From NCBI GenBank assembly GCA_904501865.1, contig CAJGCF010000018.1:1-22723 (forward strand): 22,723 bases of DNA. Direction: 5' to 3'. The notes below the pieces were generated by a model that saw only the letters and a program-made list of their open reading frames with translations, had not been told where the DNA came from and made no database searches. A program made the position numbers and the translations under genes. This stretch comes from an uncultured Clostridia bacterium (lineage in GTDB: Bacteria > Bacillota > Clostridia > Oscillospirales > CAG-272). Below are positions 1 to 7,067 of this stretch, in pieces. Position 1 is the first letter of the stretch; each line of letters opens with the position of its first letter.

Positions 1-129
1 AAGGCAACAGCAAAGTCTCTCGGACTTACAAAGATCGGCAAGAGCATCGTTCACGCAGATGACGCAGTTCTTGCAGGTAAGATCAAGGTTCTCGCTCACC
101 TCGTAAAAGTTGAGACCGTAGAAGGCTAA
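1..129 (+). CDS. rpmD: 50S ribosomal protein L30, C-terminal part (cut by window start)
   Basis: The first 42 codons are open from base 1 and end at TAA 127-129. The peptide contains SLGLTKIGKSIVH and ends in HLVKVETVEG, matching the C-terminal two thirds of L30, a protein of about 60 residues; roughly the first 18 residues lie upstream of the window. L30 is a small protein of the large ribosomal subunit. Its place directly before rplO and secY is the standard spc operon order, and the rplO ribosome binding site starts within a few bases of the stop, so the two are clearly co-transcribed. Identification rests on both sequence and position. Confidence 0.93.
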   Translation, partial: KATAKSLGLTKIGKSIVHADDAVLAGKIKVLAHLVKVETVEG

Positions 130-144
130 TAGGAGGTAAGAGAC

Positions 145-585
145 ATGAAACTTAATGAACTTAAGCCCGCAGAAGGCTCCGCTAAGGCAGCTTGGAGAAA
201 GGGCAGAGGCGCAGGCTCCGGCAACGGCAAGACTGCAGGTAAGGGTCACAAGGGCCAGAATGCTCGTTCGGGCGGCGGCGTAAGACCCGGATTTGAGGGA
301 GGTCAGCTTCCTCTTTACAGAAAGCTTCCTAAGAGAGGCTTCAACAACAAGTTCGCTACTAACTACGCTATCGTAAACGTATCCGATCTCAACGTATTTG
401 AGGACGGCGCGGTAGTTGATCTTGAAACTCTTCTCGCAAAGAAGATAGTTCGCAAGAGCCTTGATGGCCTTAAGGTCCTCGGCAACGGCGAGCTTACAAA
501 AAAATTAACCGTTAAGGCAGCAGTCTTTTCAGCAACTGCTAAAGAAAAGATAACAGCAGCAGGTGGACAGGCAGAGGAGGTATAA
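145..585 (+). CDS. rplO: 50S ribosomal protein L15
   Basis: A 146-residue protein of normal length for L15, a late-assembly protein of the large subunit. The N-terminal half is the typical glycine- and lysine-rich extended rRNA-binding tail with GSGNGKTAGKGHKGQ, followed by GGGVRPGFEGGQLPLYRKLPK; the C-terminal half is the globular domain. The ATG at 145 follows AGGAGG at a good distance. The stop is two bases before the secY ATG, so the genes are probably translationally coupled, as is usual in the spc operon. Nothing unusual is seen. Confidence 0.98.
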   Translation: MKLNELKPAEGSAKAAWRKGRGAGSGNGKTAGKGHKGQNARSGGGVRPGFEGGQLPLYRKLPKRGFNNKFATNYAIVNVSDLNVFEDGAVVDLETLLAKKIVRKSLDGLKVLGNGELTKKLTVKAAVFSATAKEKITAAGGQAEEV

Positions 586-587
586 GG

Positions 588-2003
588 ATGTTTCAGACGT
601 TAAAAAATGCTTGGAAGACCCAAGAGCTTAAGACAAAGCTCCTCTTCACATTGCTTATCGTTATCCTTTACCGTTTGGGCTCGGCTATTCCGGTGCCGTG
701 GGTAAATTCTGACATCGTAGCAGGAAACCTTACGGGATCCTTCAACTACGCGGTACAGTTGATCGCGGGTGATGCGTTCGGACAGGCGACACTTTTCGCT
801 CTTTCGGTATCTCCCTACATTACGTCGTCCATCATTATGCAGCTTCTTACTATTGCTATACCCGCTCTTGAGCGCATGGCTAAGGACGGTGAGGCAGGTA
901 AGAAGAAAATCGCAGTTATCACGAGAATAGTAACTATGGTTCTGGCAGTAATCACAGCTACAGGTTACGCTGGTCTTATCGTTAGCAACGGTATGACCAA
1001 TCTGACTCTCGCTGCTACAGGCTCTATTTGGAAGAGAATATTTACAGGCGGCTCGGGATTTCAGTTCATCGTAATGATAGCTTGCTACTGCGCAGGTGCG
1101 GCTCTTGTTATGTGGCTTGCAGAGAGAATCAATGAGTTTGGTATCGGAAACGGTATCTCCATTATCCTTTTTGCTAACATCGTTGCAAGACTTCCCCAGA
1201 CATTCCTCAACCTCTATTACATGATAACCGGCGCTAAGGGCGTAGGAAATATTATCGCATCTGTCGTATGGGCATTGTTGATAGTAGTTCTTATCCTCGC
1301 TATCGTATGGCTTATCGTATGGTTCACGGATTCTGAGAGAAGAATTCCCGTTCAGTATGCAAAGAGAGTAGTTGGAAGAAAGATGTACGGCGGTCAGTCG
1401 TCCAGCCTTCCTCTCAAGCTCAATATGGCAGGCGTTATGCCCGTTATCTTTGCAAACTCTATAGTTTCTATCCCTGGAACGTTGGCGACAATCTTCCCCA
1501 ACGCTGCATGGATAGTCAATCTCGCAAACAATTATTTCAACTACACAAAGCCTCTTTACGTTTTGTTGTCTGTAATACTTTTGTTTGCATTCGCTTACTT
1601 CTATATTCTTATCTCCTTCAACCCCGTTGAAGTTGCTAACAATATCAGAAACAACGGTGGCGCGATCCCCGGTATTCGTCCCGGAAAGCCCACTCGTGAC
1701 TATATCCAGAAGATCCTTAACCGTATTACGCTTATAGGAGCAGTATTCCTTTGCGTTGTTTCCGAGGTTCCGAAGATAATCGTTTCTATCTTTGAAACTA
1801 TCAGAGAGGTCTCTGTTATTCAGGGAGGTACCAGCAAGGTATTGAACGCGATCGTAACCTTCTACACGAACGGTCAGGCATCTTTCCTTACAGTCGCATT
1901 CGCAGGAACCTCAATACTCATCGTAGTAGGTGTTATTCTTGAGACCGTACGTGAGCTCGAGGCACAGCTTACAATGCGCAACTACAAGGGATTCCTTGAT
2001 TGA
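588..2003 (+). CDS. secY: Protein translocase channel subunit SecY
   Basis: A 471-residue membrane protein forming the core of the SecYEG channel, through which unfolded proteins cross or enter the cytoplasmic membrane. It has about ten hydrophobic segments. Family motifs seen include PLKLNMAGVMPVIFANSI and GGAIPGIRPGKPT, the latter in the large cytoplasmic loop that contacts ribosome and SecA, and the C-terminal ELEAQLTMRNYKGFL. It is somewhat longer than the usual 430 residues; extra length appears to sit in the periplasmic-side loops near residues 130-150 and 300-320 rather than at the ends. GAGGAGG overlaps the end of rplO and serves as ribosome binding site. Position before adk is the classical spc arrangement. 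Confidence 0.98.
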   Translation: MFQTLKNAWKTQELKTKLLFTLLIVILYRLGSAIPVPWVNSDIVAGNLTGSFNYAVQLIAGDAFGQATLFALSVSPYITSSIIMQLLTIAIPALERMAKDGEAGKKKIAVITRIVTMVLAVITATGYAGLIVSNGMTNLTLAATGSIWKRIFTGGSGFQFIVMIACYCAGAALVMWLAERINEFGIGNGISIILFANIVARLPQTFLNLYYMITGAKGVGNIIASVVWALLIVVLILAIVWLIVWFTDSERRIPVQYAKRVVGRKMYGGQSSSLPLKLNMAGVMPVIFANSIVSIPGTLATIFPNAAWIVNLANNYFNYTKPLYVLLSVILLFAFAYFYILISFNPVEVANNIRNNGGAIPGIRPGKPTRDYIQKILNRITLIGAVFLCVVSEVPKIIVSIFETIREVSVIQGGTSKVLNAIVTFYTNGQASFLTVAFAGTSILIVVGVILETVRELEAQLTMRNYKGFLD

Positions 2004-2045
2004 TGACTTCACCTTTAACACACATTTTAAATTGGAGAAATCTAT

Positions 2046-2684
2046 ATGAATTTGATTTTAATGGGTGCTCCCGGTGCGGGAAAAGGTACTCAATCCGCAA
2101 AAATTTCCGAAAAGTATAATATCCCTGCGGTGTCTACAGGAGATATGCTTCGTTCTGCCGTTAAGGCAGGAACTGAGCTTGGTCTGTCCGCAAAGGGTTA
2201 TATGGACTCGGGAAAGCTTGTTCCGGATGATGTTGTCGTAGGTATCATAAAGGAATATCTTTCGACTGAGGCCTGCAAGAACGGCTTCATACTCGACGGT
2301 TTCCCCAGAACCATTCCTCAGGCTGAAGCTCTTGAGGCTATGGGCGTAAAAATCGACGTTGTCCTCAGTATTGAGGTGCCGGATGAAAAGATAATCGCAA
2401 GAATGAGCGGACGTAGGGTTTGCACTTGCGGTGCGTCGTACCACGTTGAATACATCAAGCCTCAAGTTGACGGTGTATGCGACAAGTGCGGCTCCAAGCT
2501 TTACATCAGAGACGACGATTGCGCGGAAACAGTTGCTAACAGACTCAAAACCTATCACGCTCAGACCGAGCCGCTTAAAGATTTTTACGCGGAGCGCGGT
2601 ATCCTTGTTACAGTTGAGGGACAGGAGGAGGTCTCTGATACGACCGCTCTGGTCCTTGAGACTCTTGACAAGGCTCAGGCGTGA
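2046..2684 (+). CDS. adk: Adenylate kinase
   Basis: A 212-residue long-form adenylate kinase (ATP + AMP = 2 ADP), cytoplasmic, essential for adenine nucleotide balance. The P-loop GAPGAGKGT is at residues 7-15, STGDMLR at 30-36 and DGFPRT of the AMP/ATP core at 84-89. The LID (about 122-159) is of the cysteine, zinc-binding type found in Gram-positives: C126, C128, C145 and C148, followed by RDDD at 155-158. The first knuckle is C-T-C, one residue shorter than the usual C-x-x-C, while the second keeps C-D-K-C. TTGGAGAA precedes the ATG. It lies between secY and map, as usual in Gram-positive spc operons. Confidence 0.98.
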   Translation: MNLILMGAPGAGKGTQSAKISEKYNIPAVSTGDMLRSAVKAGTELGLSAKGYMDSGKLVPDDVVVGIIKEYLSTEACKNGFILDGFPRTIPQAEALEAMGVKIDVVLSIEVPDEKIIARMSGRRVCTCGASYHVEYIKPQVDGVCDKCGSKLYIRDDDCAETVANRLKTYHAQTEPLKDFYAERGILVTVEGQEEVSDTTALVLETLDKAQA

Positions 2685-2704
2685 ATTGAACCGAGGTTGA
2701 CTGG

Positions 2705-3466
2705 ATGATACAGTTGAAAAATCCGCTTCAGATCAAAGAAATGAGAGAGGCGGGAAGAATTACGGGCGAGGCGCTGCTCATAGCGCGCGAGCACATCCGT
2801 GAAGGAATTAGCACCTACGAGCTTGATAAGATAATAAGAAATCATATCGAAAAGCAAGGTGCTAAGCCTTCCTTCCTCGGATACGGCGGATTCCCGGGAA
2901 GTGCTTGTATAAGCATAAACGACGAGGTCATTCACGGAATTCCCTCCAAGAAGAGAATACTTCAAGAGGGTGACGTGGTGAAGGTAGACGTCGGAGCGTT
3001 CTACAAGGGCTTTCACGGAGATGCCGCGAGAACCATTCCCGTGGGAAATGTGAGCGATGAGGCGTTAAAGCTTATCAGGGTGACAAGAGACAGCTTCTTC
3101 GCGGGCGTTGAGAAAATGCAGATAGGCAACAGACTCGGAGATATCGGTCATGCGATAGATTCCTTGGTGGTCTCTAACGGATTTTCTACCGTGAAAAGAT
3201 ATATCGGTCACGGTATCGGTCACGAGCTTCACGAATCTCCCGACGTTCCCAATTACGGAACAGAGGGCAGGGGAACAAGACTGTGTGCAGGCATGGTGCT
3301 TGCCATCGAGCCTATGGTAAACGTAGGTCGTGAGGACGTCAGAGAGATGGGTGACGGCTGGACTGTCAAGACCGAGGACGGCACTCTGTCGGCTCACTAC
3401 GAGAATACGGTGGCTCTCACAAGTGATGGCGTCATAAATATGACGCTTCTTGAATCGGATTTTTGA
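2705..3466 (+). CDS. map: Methionine aminopeptidase, type I
   Basis: A 253-residue cytosolic enzyme that removes the initiator methionine from nascent proteins after deformylation. All five metal ligands of the pita-bread fold are present: D95 and D106 (in VDVGAFYKGFHGDAAR), H169 (GHGIGHELHE), E202 (AIEPMV) and E233 (HYENTVAL), plus the substrate-contacting H77. There is no N-terminal zinc or SH3 extension, so this is a type Ia enzyme. It starts 20 bases after adk. In many clostridia a small KOW-domain gene separates map from infA; here none is present and infA follows after 43 bases. Confidence 0.97.
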   Translation: MIQLKNPLQIKEMREAGRITGEALLIAREHIREGISTYELDKIIRNHIEKQGAKPSFLGYGGFPGSACISINDEVIHGIPSKKRILQEGDVVKVDVGAFYKGFHGDAARTIPVGNVSDEALKLIRVTRDSFFAGVEKMQIGNRLGDIGHAIDSLVVSNGFSTVKRYIGHGIGHELHESPDVPNYGTEGRGTRLCAGMVLAIEPMVNVGREDVREMGDGWTVKTEDGTLSAHYENTVALTSDGVINMTLLESDF

Positions 3467-3509
3467 GTTTAGATTCCATTAATATTAGAATCAGTTAAAA
3501 GAGGTAAAT

Positions 3510-3728
3510 ATGCCGAAAGATGATGTTATCGAATTTGAAGGTACTGTGATTGAGGCTCTGCCCAACGCTACCTTTAAGGTCCAGCTTCCCAACGGCCACG
3601 TAGTAACGGCTCACATTTCGGGAAAGCTCAGACTCAACTATATCAGAATTTTGCCGGGCGACCACGTTACCGTAGAGGTATCGGTTTACGACTTGACTAA
3701 GGGTCGTATAACATGGCGCTCCAAATAA
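3510..3728 (+). CDS. infA: Translation initiation factor IF-1
   Basis: A 72-residue single OB-fold protein that binds the A site of the 30S subunit during initiation. The sequence runs from MPKDDVIEFEGTVIEALPNA to GRITWRSK, with HISGKLRLNYIRILPGD in the middle, essentially the canonical family sequence at the canonical length. AAGAGGT precedes the ATG. It is followed by a 68-base spacer with a small stem structure before rpmJ, the usual next gene. Confidence 0.98.
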   Translation: MPKDDVIEFEGTVIEALPNATFKVQLPNGHVVTAHISGKLRLNYIRILPGDHVTVEVSVYDLTKGRITWRSK

Positions 3729-3744
3729 GAAACACAAGATTTTA

Positions 3745-3777
3745 CTTTAGCCGCACGCGGCAAAAAATACTCTAAAG
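3745..3777 (+). other. Nested stem in the infA-rpmJ spacer
   Basis: CTTTAG (3745-3750) can pair with CTAAAG (3772-3777), and inside it GCCGC (3750-3754) faces GCGGC (3757-3761). It has no following T-run on the + strand, so it is not a classical terminator. It ends about 20 bases before the rpmJ start and could set rpmJ expression or simply be an mRNA-stability stem. Function is inference. Confidence 0.35.
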
Positions 3778-3796
3778 AAAGGTTGGTTTACAAAAG

Positions 3797-3910
3797 ATGA
3801 AGGTTAAACCGTCCGTTAAGAAGATCTGCGAAAAATGCAAGATCATTAAGAGAAAAGGTAAAGTCATGGTGATATGCGAGAACCCCAAGCATAAACAAAA
3901 GCAGGGCTAA
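3797..3910 (+). CDS. rpmJ: 50S ribosomal protein L36, zinc-binding form
   Basis: A 37-residue protein, exactly the family length. It reads MKVKPSVKKICEKCKIIKRK and then GKVMVICENPKHKQKQG. The zinc site C11-x2-C14 ... C27 ... H32 is complete, so this is the zinc-containing paralogue (C+ type) rather than the zinc-independent one made during zinc starvation. The protein binds 23S rRNA in the large subunit. The ribosome binding site is weak: GAAAGG lies about 14 bases from the ATG, farther than for its neighbours. The neighbours infA and rpsM are the standard context. Confidence 0.97.
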   Translation: MKVKPSVKKICEKCKIIKRKGKVMVICENPKHKQKQG

Positions 3911-3968
3911 TCGGTCATCAGACTTGACTTAAAGCTCAACTCAATCTAATCAGAGAGGTAAAAACAGA

Positions 3969-4337
3969 ATGGCACGTATAGCAGGTGTTGATATTCCCAA
4001 CAACAAGCGCGTAGAGATCGCCCTTACCTACATTTACGGTATCGGCCGCAAGAGCGCTAATGATATCCTTGTAGCTACAGGTATCAATCCTGATACCAGA
4101 GCAAAGGATCTTACAGAGGAAGAAGTAGCAAAGCTCCGTGATGTTATCGAAAGCTCTTACACCGTTGAGGGTGACCTCCGTAGAGAAGTTGCACTCAATA
4201 TCAAGAGAATGGTAGAAGTCAACTGCTACCGCGGTATCAGACACAGAAAAGGTCTTCCCGTAAGAGGTCAGAGAACAAAGACCAATGCGAGAACAAGAAA
4301 AGGTCCCGCAAAGACCATCGCAAACAAGAAGAAATAA
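3969..4337 (+). CDS. rpsM: 30S ribosomal protein S13
   Basis: A 122-residue protein of the 30S head that contacts the P-site tRNA and 50S subunit. It begins MARIAGVDIPNNKRVEIALT and carries the helix-two-turns-helix region with YIYGIGRKSANDIL, then CYRGIRHRKGLPVRGQRTKT and a basic tail. Length and order are standard. AGAGAGGT precedes the ATG. It opens the alpha-operon part of the cluster and is followed by rpsK after 15 bases. Confidence 0.98.
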   Translation: MARIAGVDIPNNKRVEIALTYIYGIGRKSANDILVATGINPDTRAKDLTEEEVAKLRDVIESSYTVEGDLRREVALNIKRMVEVNCYRGIRHRKGLPVRGQRTKTNARTRKGPAKTIANKKK

Positions 4338-4352
4338 AGGAGTGGCATAAAA

Positions 4353-4748
4353 ATGGCAAAAGCAGCAAAAAAAGTTGTTAGAAAACGCCGCGAAAAAAAG
4401 AATATTGAAAAGGGCGCAGTACACATTCAGGCCACTTTCAATAACACTATCGTAACTATTACAGACGTTTACGGCAACGCAATTTCATGGGCTTCAGCAG
4501 GTGAGCTTGGATTTAAGGGCTCCAGAAAATCTACTCCCTTTGCAGCTCAGTCCGCATCCGAGACAGCAGCTCGCGCAGCAGTTGAGCACGGTCTCAAATC
4601 TGTTGAAGTATATGTAAAAGGTCCCGGTTCAGGACGTGAATCCGCAATCCGTGCGCTTGAGACAGTAGGTCTTCAGATCACATTGATCAAGGACGTTACT
4701 CCTATCCCTCACAACGGATGCAGACCGCCTAAGCGCAGACGCGTATAA
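4353..4748 (+). CDS. rpsK: 30S ribosomal protein S11
   Basis: A 131-residue protein of the 30S platform that helps shape the mRNA exit region. Family blocks present are HIQATFNNTIVTITD, ISWASAGELGFKGSRKSTPF and the C-terminal PIPHNGCRPPKRRRV. The basic N-terminus (KKVVRKRREKKN) is typical of Gram-positive S11. AAGGAG precedes the ATG, and the spacing to both neighbours is short, consistent with one transcript. Confidence 0.98.
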   Translation: MAKAAKKVVRKRREKKNIEKGAVHIQATFNNTIVTITDVYGNAISWASAGELGFKGSRKSTPFAAQSASETAARAAVEHGLKSVEVYVKGPGSGRESAIRALETVGLQITLIKDVTPIPHNGCRPPKRRRV

Positions 4749-4769
4749 TTTTACAGGAGGTTAAGAAAA

Positions 4770-5396
4770 ATGGCAAGATATACAGGTCCCGCATGTAAGC
4801 TCTGCCGCAGAGAAGGTAAAAAGCTTTATCTCAAGGGCGACAGATGTCTTAGCGGTAAGTGCGCTATAGAGCGCAGAAGCACAGCTCCCGGTCAGCACGG
4901 TGCAGCTAAGAAAAAAATGGGTGAATACGGTGTTCAGCTTCGTGAGAAGCAGGCAACAAGAAGATACTACGGTGTTCTTGAGAAGCAGTTCAAGAACTAC
5001 TACGAGGAAGCAGCTCGCAAAGAGGGTATGACAGGTGAAAACCTCCTTATTCTCCTTGAGCGTCGTCTTGACAATACCGTTTACAGAATGGGATTGGCAG
5101 AGTCTCATAAGGAAGCTCGTCAGCTCGTACTTCACGCACACTTCACACTCAACGGCAAGAAGGTCAACATTCCTTCTCTCCTTGTAAAGCCCGGTGACGT
5201 TATTTCCGTTAAGGAAGCAAGCCGTTCATCCGCTAAGTTCAAGGCGCTCGCTGAGGCACTTGAGAGCAAGAACGCTCCGAAGTGGCTTGACGTTGATAAG
5301 ACCAATCTTACGGCAAAGGTAGTATCCTTCCCCGCAAGAGAAGATATCGACTTCGATTTCAACGAACAGCTTATCGTCGAGCTCTACTCCAAGTAA
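4770..5396 (+). CDS. rpsD: 30S ribosomal protein S4, zinc-binding (C+) form
   Basis: A 208-residue primary 16S rRNA-binding protein that starts assembly of the 30S body; in several bacteria S4 also represses its own operon by binding mRNA. The N-terminus carries the zinc knuckle C9-x2-C12 ... C26-x4-C31 (ACKLCRR ... CLSGKCAIERR), so this is the C+ form. The S4 RNA-binding domain follows at about residues 98-160 (RLDNTVYRMGLAESHKEARQ, then FTLNGKKVNIPSLLVKPGD). An AGGAGG lies upstream of the ATG. The long structured spacer between this gene and rpoA is described separately. Confidence 0.98.
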   Translation: MARYTGPACKLCRREGKKLYLKGDRCLSGKCAIERRSTAPGQHGAAKKKMGEYGVQLREKQATRRYYGVLEKQFKNYYEEAARKEGMTGENLLILLERRLDNTVYRMGLAESHKEARQLVLHAHFTLNGKKVNIPSLLVKPGDVISVKEASRSSAKFKALAEALESKNAPKWLDVDKTNLTAKVVSFPAREDIDFDFNEQLIVELYSK

Positions 5397-5397
5397 T

Positions 5398-5448
5398 ACC
5401 GCATGATTTTCGGATATGTGCGGTGTTACTTGACCGCTCGATTATCCG
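5398..5448 (+). promoter_or_regulatory. Nested, mutually exclusive stems between rpsD and rpoA
   Basis: The 106-base rpsD-rpoA spacer is the longest within the ribosomal cluster. CGGATA (5411-5416) can pair with TATCCG (5443-5448), enclosing a second stem GCGGT (5420-5424) with ACCGC (5433-5437). The same GCGGT can instead pair with the upstream ACCGCA at 5398-5403. Two exclusive folds directly after rpsD and before rpoA look like a leader that adjusts rpoA expression, with S4 an obvious candidate ligand. The pairing is visible; the function is inference and the stems are short. Confidence 0.35.
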
Positions 5449-5502
5449 TACTAAAGCACAAAATTCGCTTTACCCAAAATTATTAAGGAGGTTTTATTTG
5501 GA

Positions 5503-6477
5503 ATGATTGAGATAGAAAAGCCCAATATTACAACCGCTGAAATGAGTGAAGACGGTTCGTTTGGAACCTTTGTGATCGAGCCCCTTGAGAGAGGCTTCGG
5601 CACAACGCTTGGCAACTCCCTTCGCAGAGTTCTTTTGAGCTCACTGCCCGGAGTTGCAGTAACAAACATTAAGATCGACGGAGTTCTTCACGAGTTCTCC
5701 ACTATACCCGGAGTTACAGAAGACGTTACAGAGATAGTCCTTAACGTAAAGGGCATCACTGCGAAGCTTCACTGCCAGGGTCCCAAGACGGTATTCATTG
5801 ACGTCGTAGGCGAGCATGAGGTTACCGCGGGTGACATAAAGCAGGATTCCGATATAGAGATACTCAACCCCGATCATCACATCGCTACTGTCGGCGAGAA
5901 CGAGAGATTCTATATGGAGCTTACGTTCAACTGCGACAGAGGATACGTATCGCAGGAGCGCAACAAGCAGCTTCACAGCGATATGATGGGTATGAATTCC
6001 GCAATGCCTATCAACACCATTTACACGGATTCTATTTACACACCCGTTTATAAGGTGAATTATACAGTTGAAAGCACTCGCTCGGGAAGTAACACCGATC
6101 TTGACAAGCTCACTATCGACGTACTTACTGACGGTATTATTTCAGCTAAGGAAGCGGTTTCGCTCGGAGCCAAGATTCTCAATGAGCATCTCAACTTGTT
6201 TGTGGATCTTTCAGATGACGCAAAGAAGACAGAGATTATGGTTGAGAGAGAAGAAACTATCAAAGAAAAGGTTCTTGAGATGACCATTGAGGAACTTGAC
6301 ATGTCTGTTCGTAGCTTCAATTGCTTGAAGAGAGCAGGCATTGACACAGTTGAAGATCTTACAAATCGCACCGAAGAGGACATGATAAAGGTTCGTAACC
6401 TCGGTAAGAAATCGCTTGATGAAGTTATTCAGAAGCTCCATTCGCTCGGTCTTGACCTTAAGCGCGAGGAGGAGTAA
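5503..6477 (+). CDS. rpoA: DNA-directed RNA polymerase subunit alpha
   Basis: A 324-residue alpha subunit whose dimer scaffolds RNA polymerase assembly. The N-terminal dimerisation domain covers about residues 1-230 and includes GFGTTLGNSLRRVLLSSLPG. A short acidic linker (REETIKEKVLEMT) leads to the C-terminal domain at about 255-324 with LDMSVRSFNCLKRAGI and VRNLGKKSLDEV, the part that contacts UP-element DNA and activators. AAGGAGG lies 11 bases upstream of the ATG at 5503, slightly long but the best match. It is followed by rplQ, as in nearly all bacteria. Confidence 0.98.
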   Translation: MIEIEKPNITTAEMSEDGSFGTFVIEPLERGFGTTLGNSLRRVLLSSLPGVAVTNIKIDGVLHEFSTIPGVTEDVTEIVLNVKGITAKLHCQGPKTVFIDVVGEHEVTAGDIKQDSDIEILNPDHHIATVGENERFYMELTFNCDRGYVSQERNKQLHSDMMGMNSAMPINTIYTDSIYTPVYKVNYTVESTRSGSNTDLDKLTIDVLTDGIISAKEAVSLGAKILNEHLNLFVDLSDDAKKTEIMVEREETIKEKVLEMTIEELDMSVRSFNCLKRAGIDTVEDLTNRTEEDMIKVRNLGKKSLDEVIQKLHSLGLDLKREEE

Positions 6478-6549
6478 TGGTGGATACACCGATGATGCGG
6501 CGTAGAGACACCAAATATTATTAAAAATAAGCAGAAGGAGGGACTGGAA

Positions 6550-6912
6550 ATGCCCGGAACCAGAAAACTTGGCAGACCTACCGCACATAGAAAAGCTATG
6601 CTTCGCGGAATGGTTACCCTGCTGCTTGAGAACGGACAGGTTGAGACAACACTCACAAGAGCAAAGGAAGTTCGTTCCATCGCAGAAAAAATGATCACAC
6701 TTGGCAAGAAGAATACACTTGCAAGCCGCAGAGCTGCTCTTGCATACATCACTAAGGAAGACGTTGTAACAAAGCTTTTCGCTGAGATCGCTCCTAAGTA
6801 TGCAGAACGCAATGGCGGATATACACAGATATTCAAGATCGGCGCTCGCCGCGGTGACGCAGCTGAGATGGCTATCGTTCGTCTTATTGACGAAGCTCCC
6901 AAGGCTGAATAA
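6550..6912 (+). CDS. rplQ: 50S ribosomal protein L17
   Basis: A 120-residue protein at the polypeptide exit tunnel of the large subunit. It begins MPGTRKLGRPTAHRKAMLRG, the family signature, and ends with GDAAEMAIVRLIDEA. Length is typical of the short bacterial form. AAGGAGG stands before the ATG. It closes the alpha operon; a strong terminator follows within 11 bases of the stop. Confidence 0.98.
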   Translation: MPGTRKLGRPTAHRKAMLRGMVTLLLENGQVETTLTRAKEVRSIAEKMITLGKKNTLASRRAALAYITKEDVVTKLFAEIAPKYAERNGGYTQIFKIGARRGDAAEMAIVRLIDEAPKAE

Positions 6913-6922
6913 TTCTTGGATC

Positions 6923-6961
6923 AAAAAACAGCAGGCACCCTAAGGGTGTCTGTTGTTTTTT
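6923..6961 (+). terminator. Rho-independent terminator of the spc/alpha ribosomal operon
   Basis: A 14-pair stem (6927-6940 with 6944-6957, including two G-U pairs) around the three-base loop TAA is followed by a run of T to 6961. The flanking A-run on the left pairs with the T-run, so it may also work from the other strand. It stands immediately after rplQ. Confidence 0.93.
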
Positions 6962-6996
6962 ATATAAAAGTTCACAAAAAGGGAACAATAAATGTA

Positions 6997-7025
6997 TTGA
7001 CAAAGGCGGATTTCAGTGATAAACT
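6997..7025 (+). promoter_or_regulatory. Sigma-A promoter of mgtE with palindrome over the -10 box
   Basis: TTGACA (6997-7002), a 17-base spacer and TAAACT (7020-7025) form a near-consensus vegetative promoter. The -10 box lies inside an inverted repeat, ATTTCAG (7010-7016) and CTGAAAT (7024-7030), which could be a repressor site. The leader to the mgtE ATG would be only about 35 bases, too short for a magnesium-sensing M-box. Confidence 0.8.
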
Positions 7026-7067
7026 GAAATGGTAGAGTTGATTTTTTGAATTAAGGAGGAAAAGAAA

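Noticed and set aside
2058..2558. A 166-codon minus-strand frame opposite adk
   Set aside because: It is a shadow of adk, without a ribosome binding site or recognisable product.
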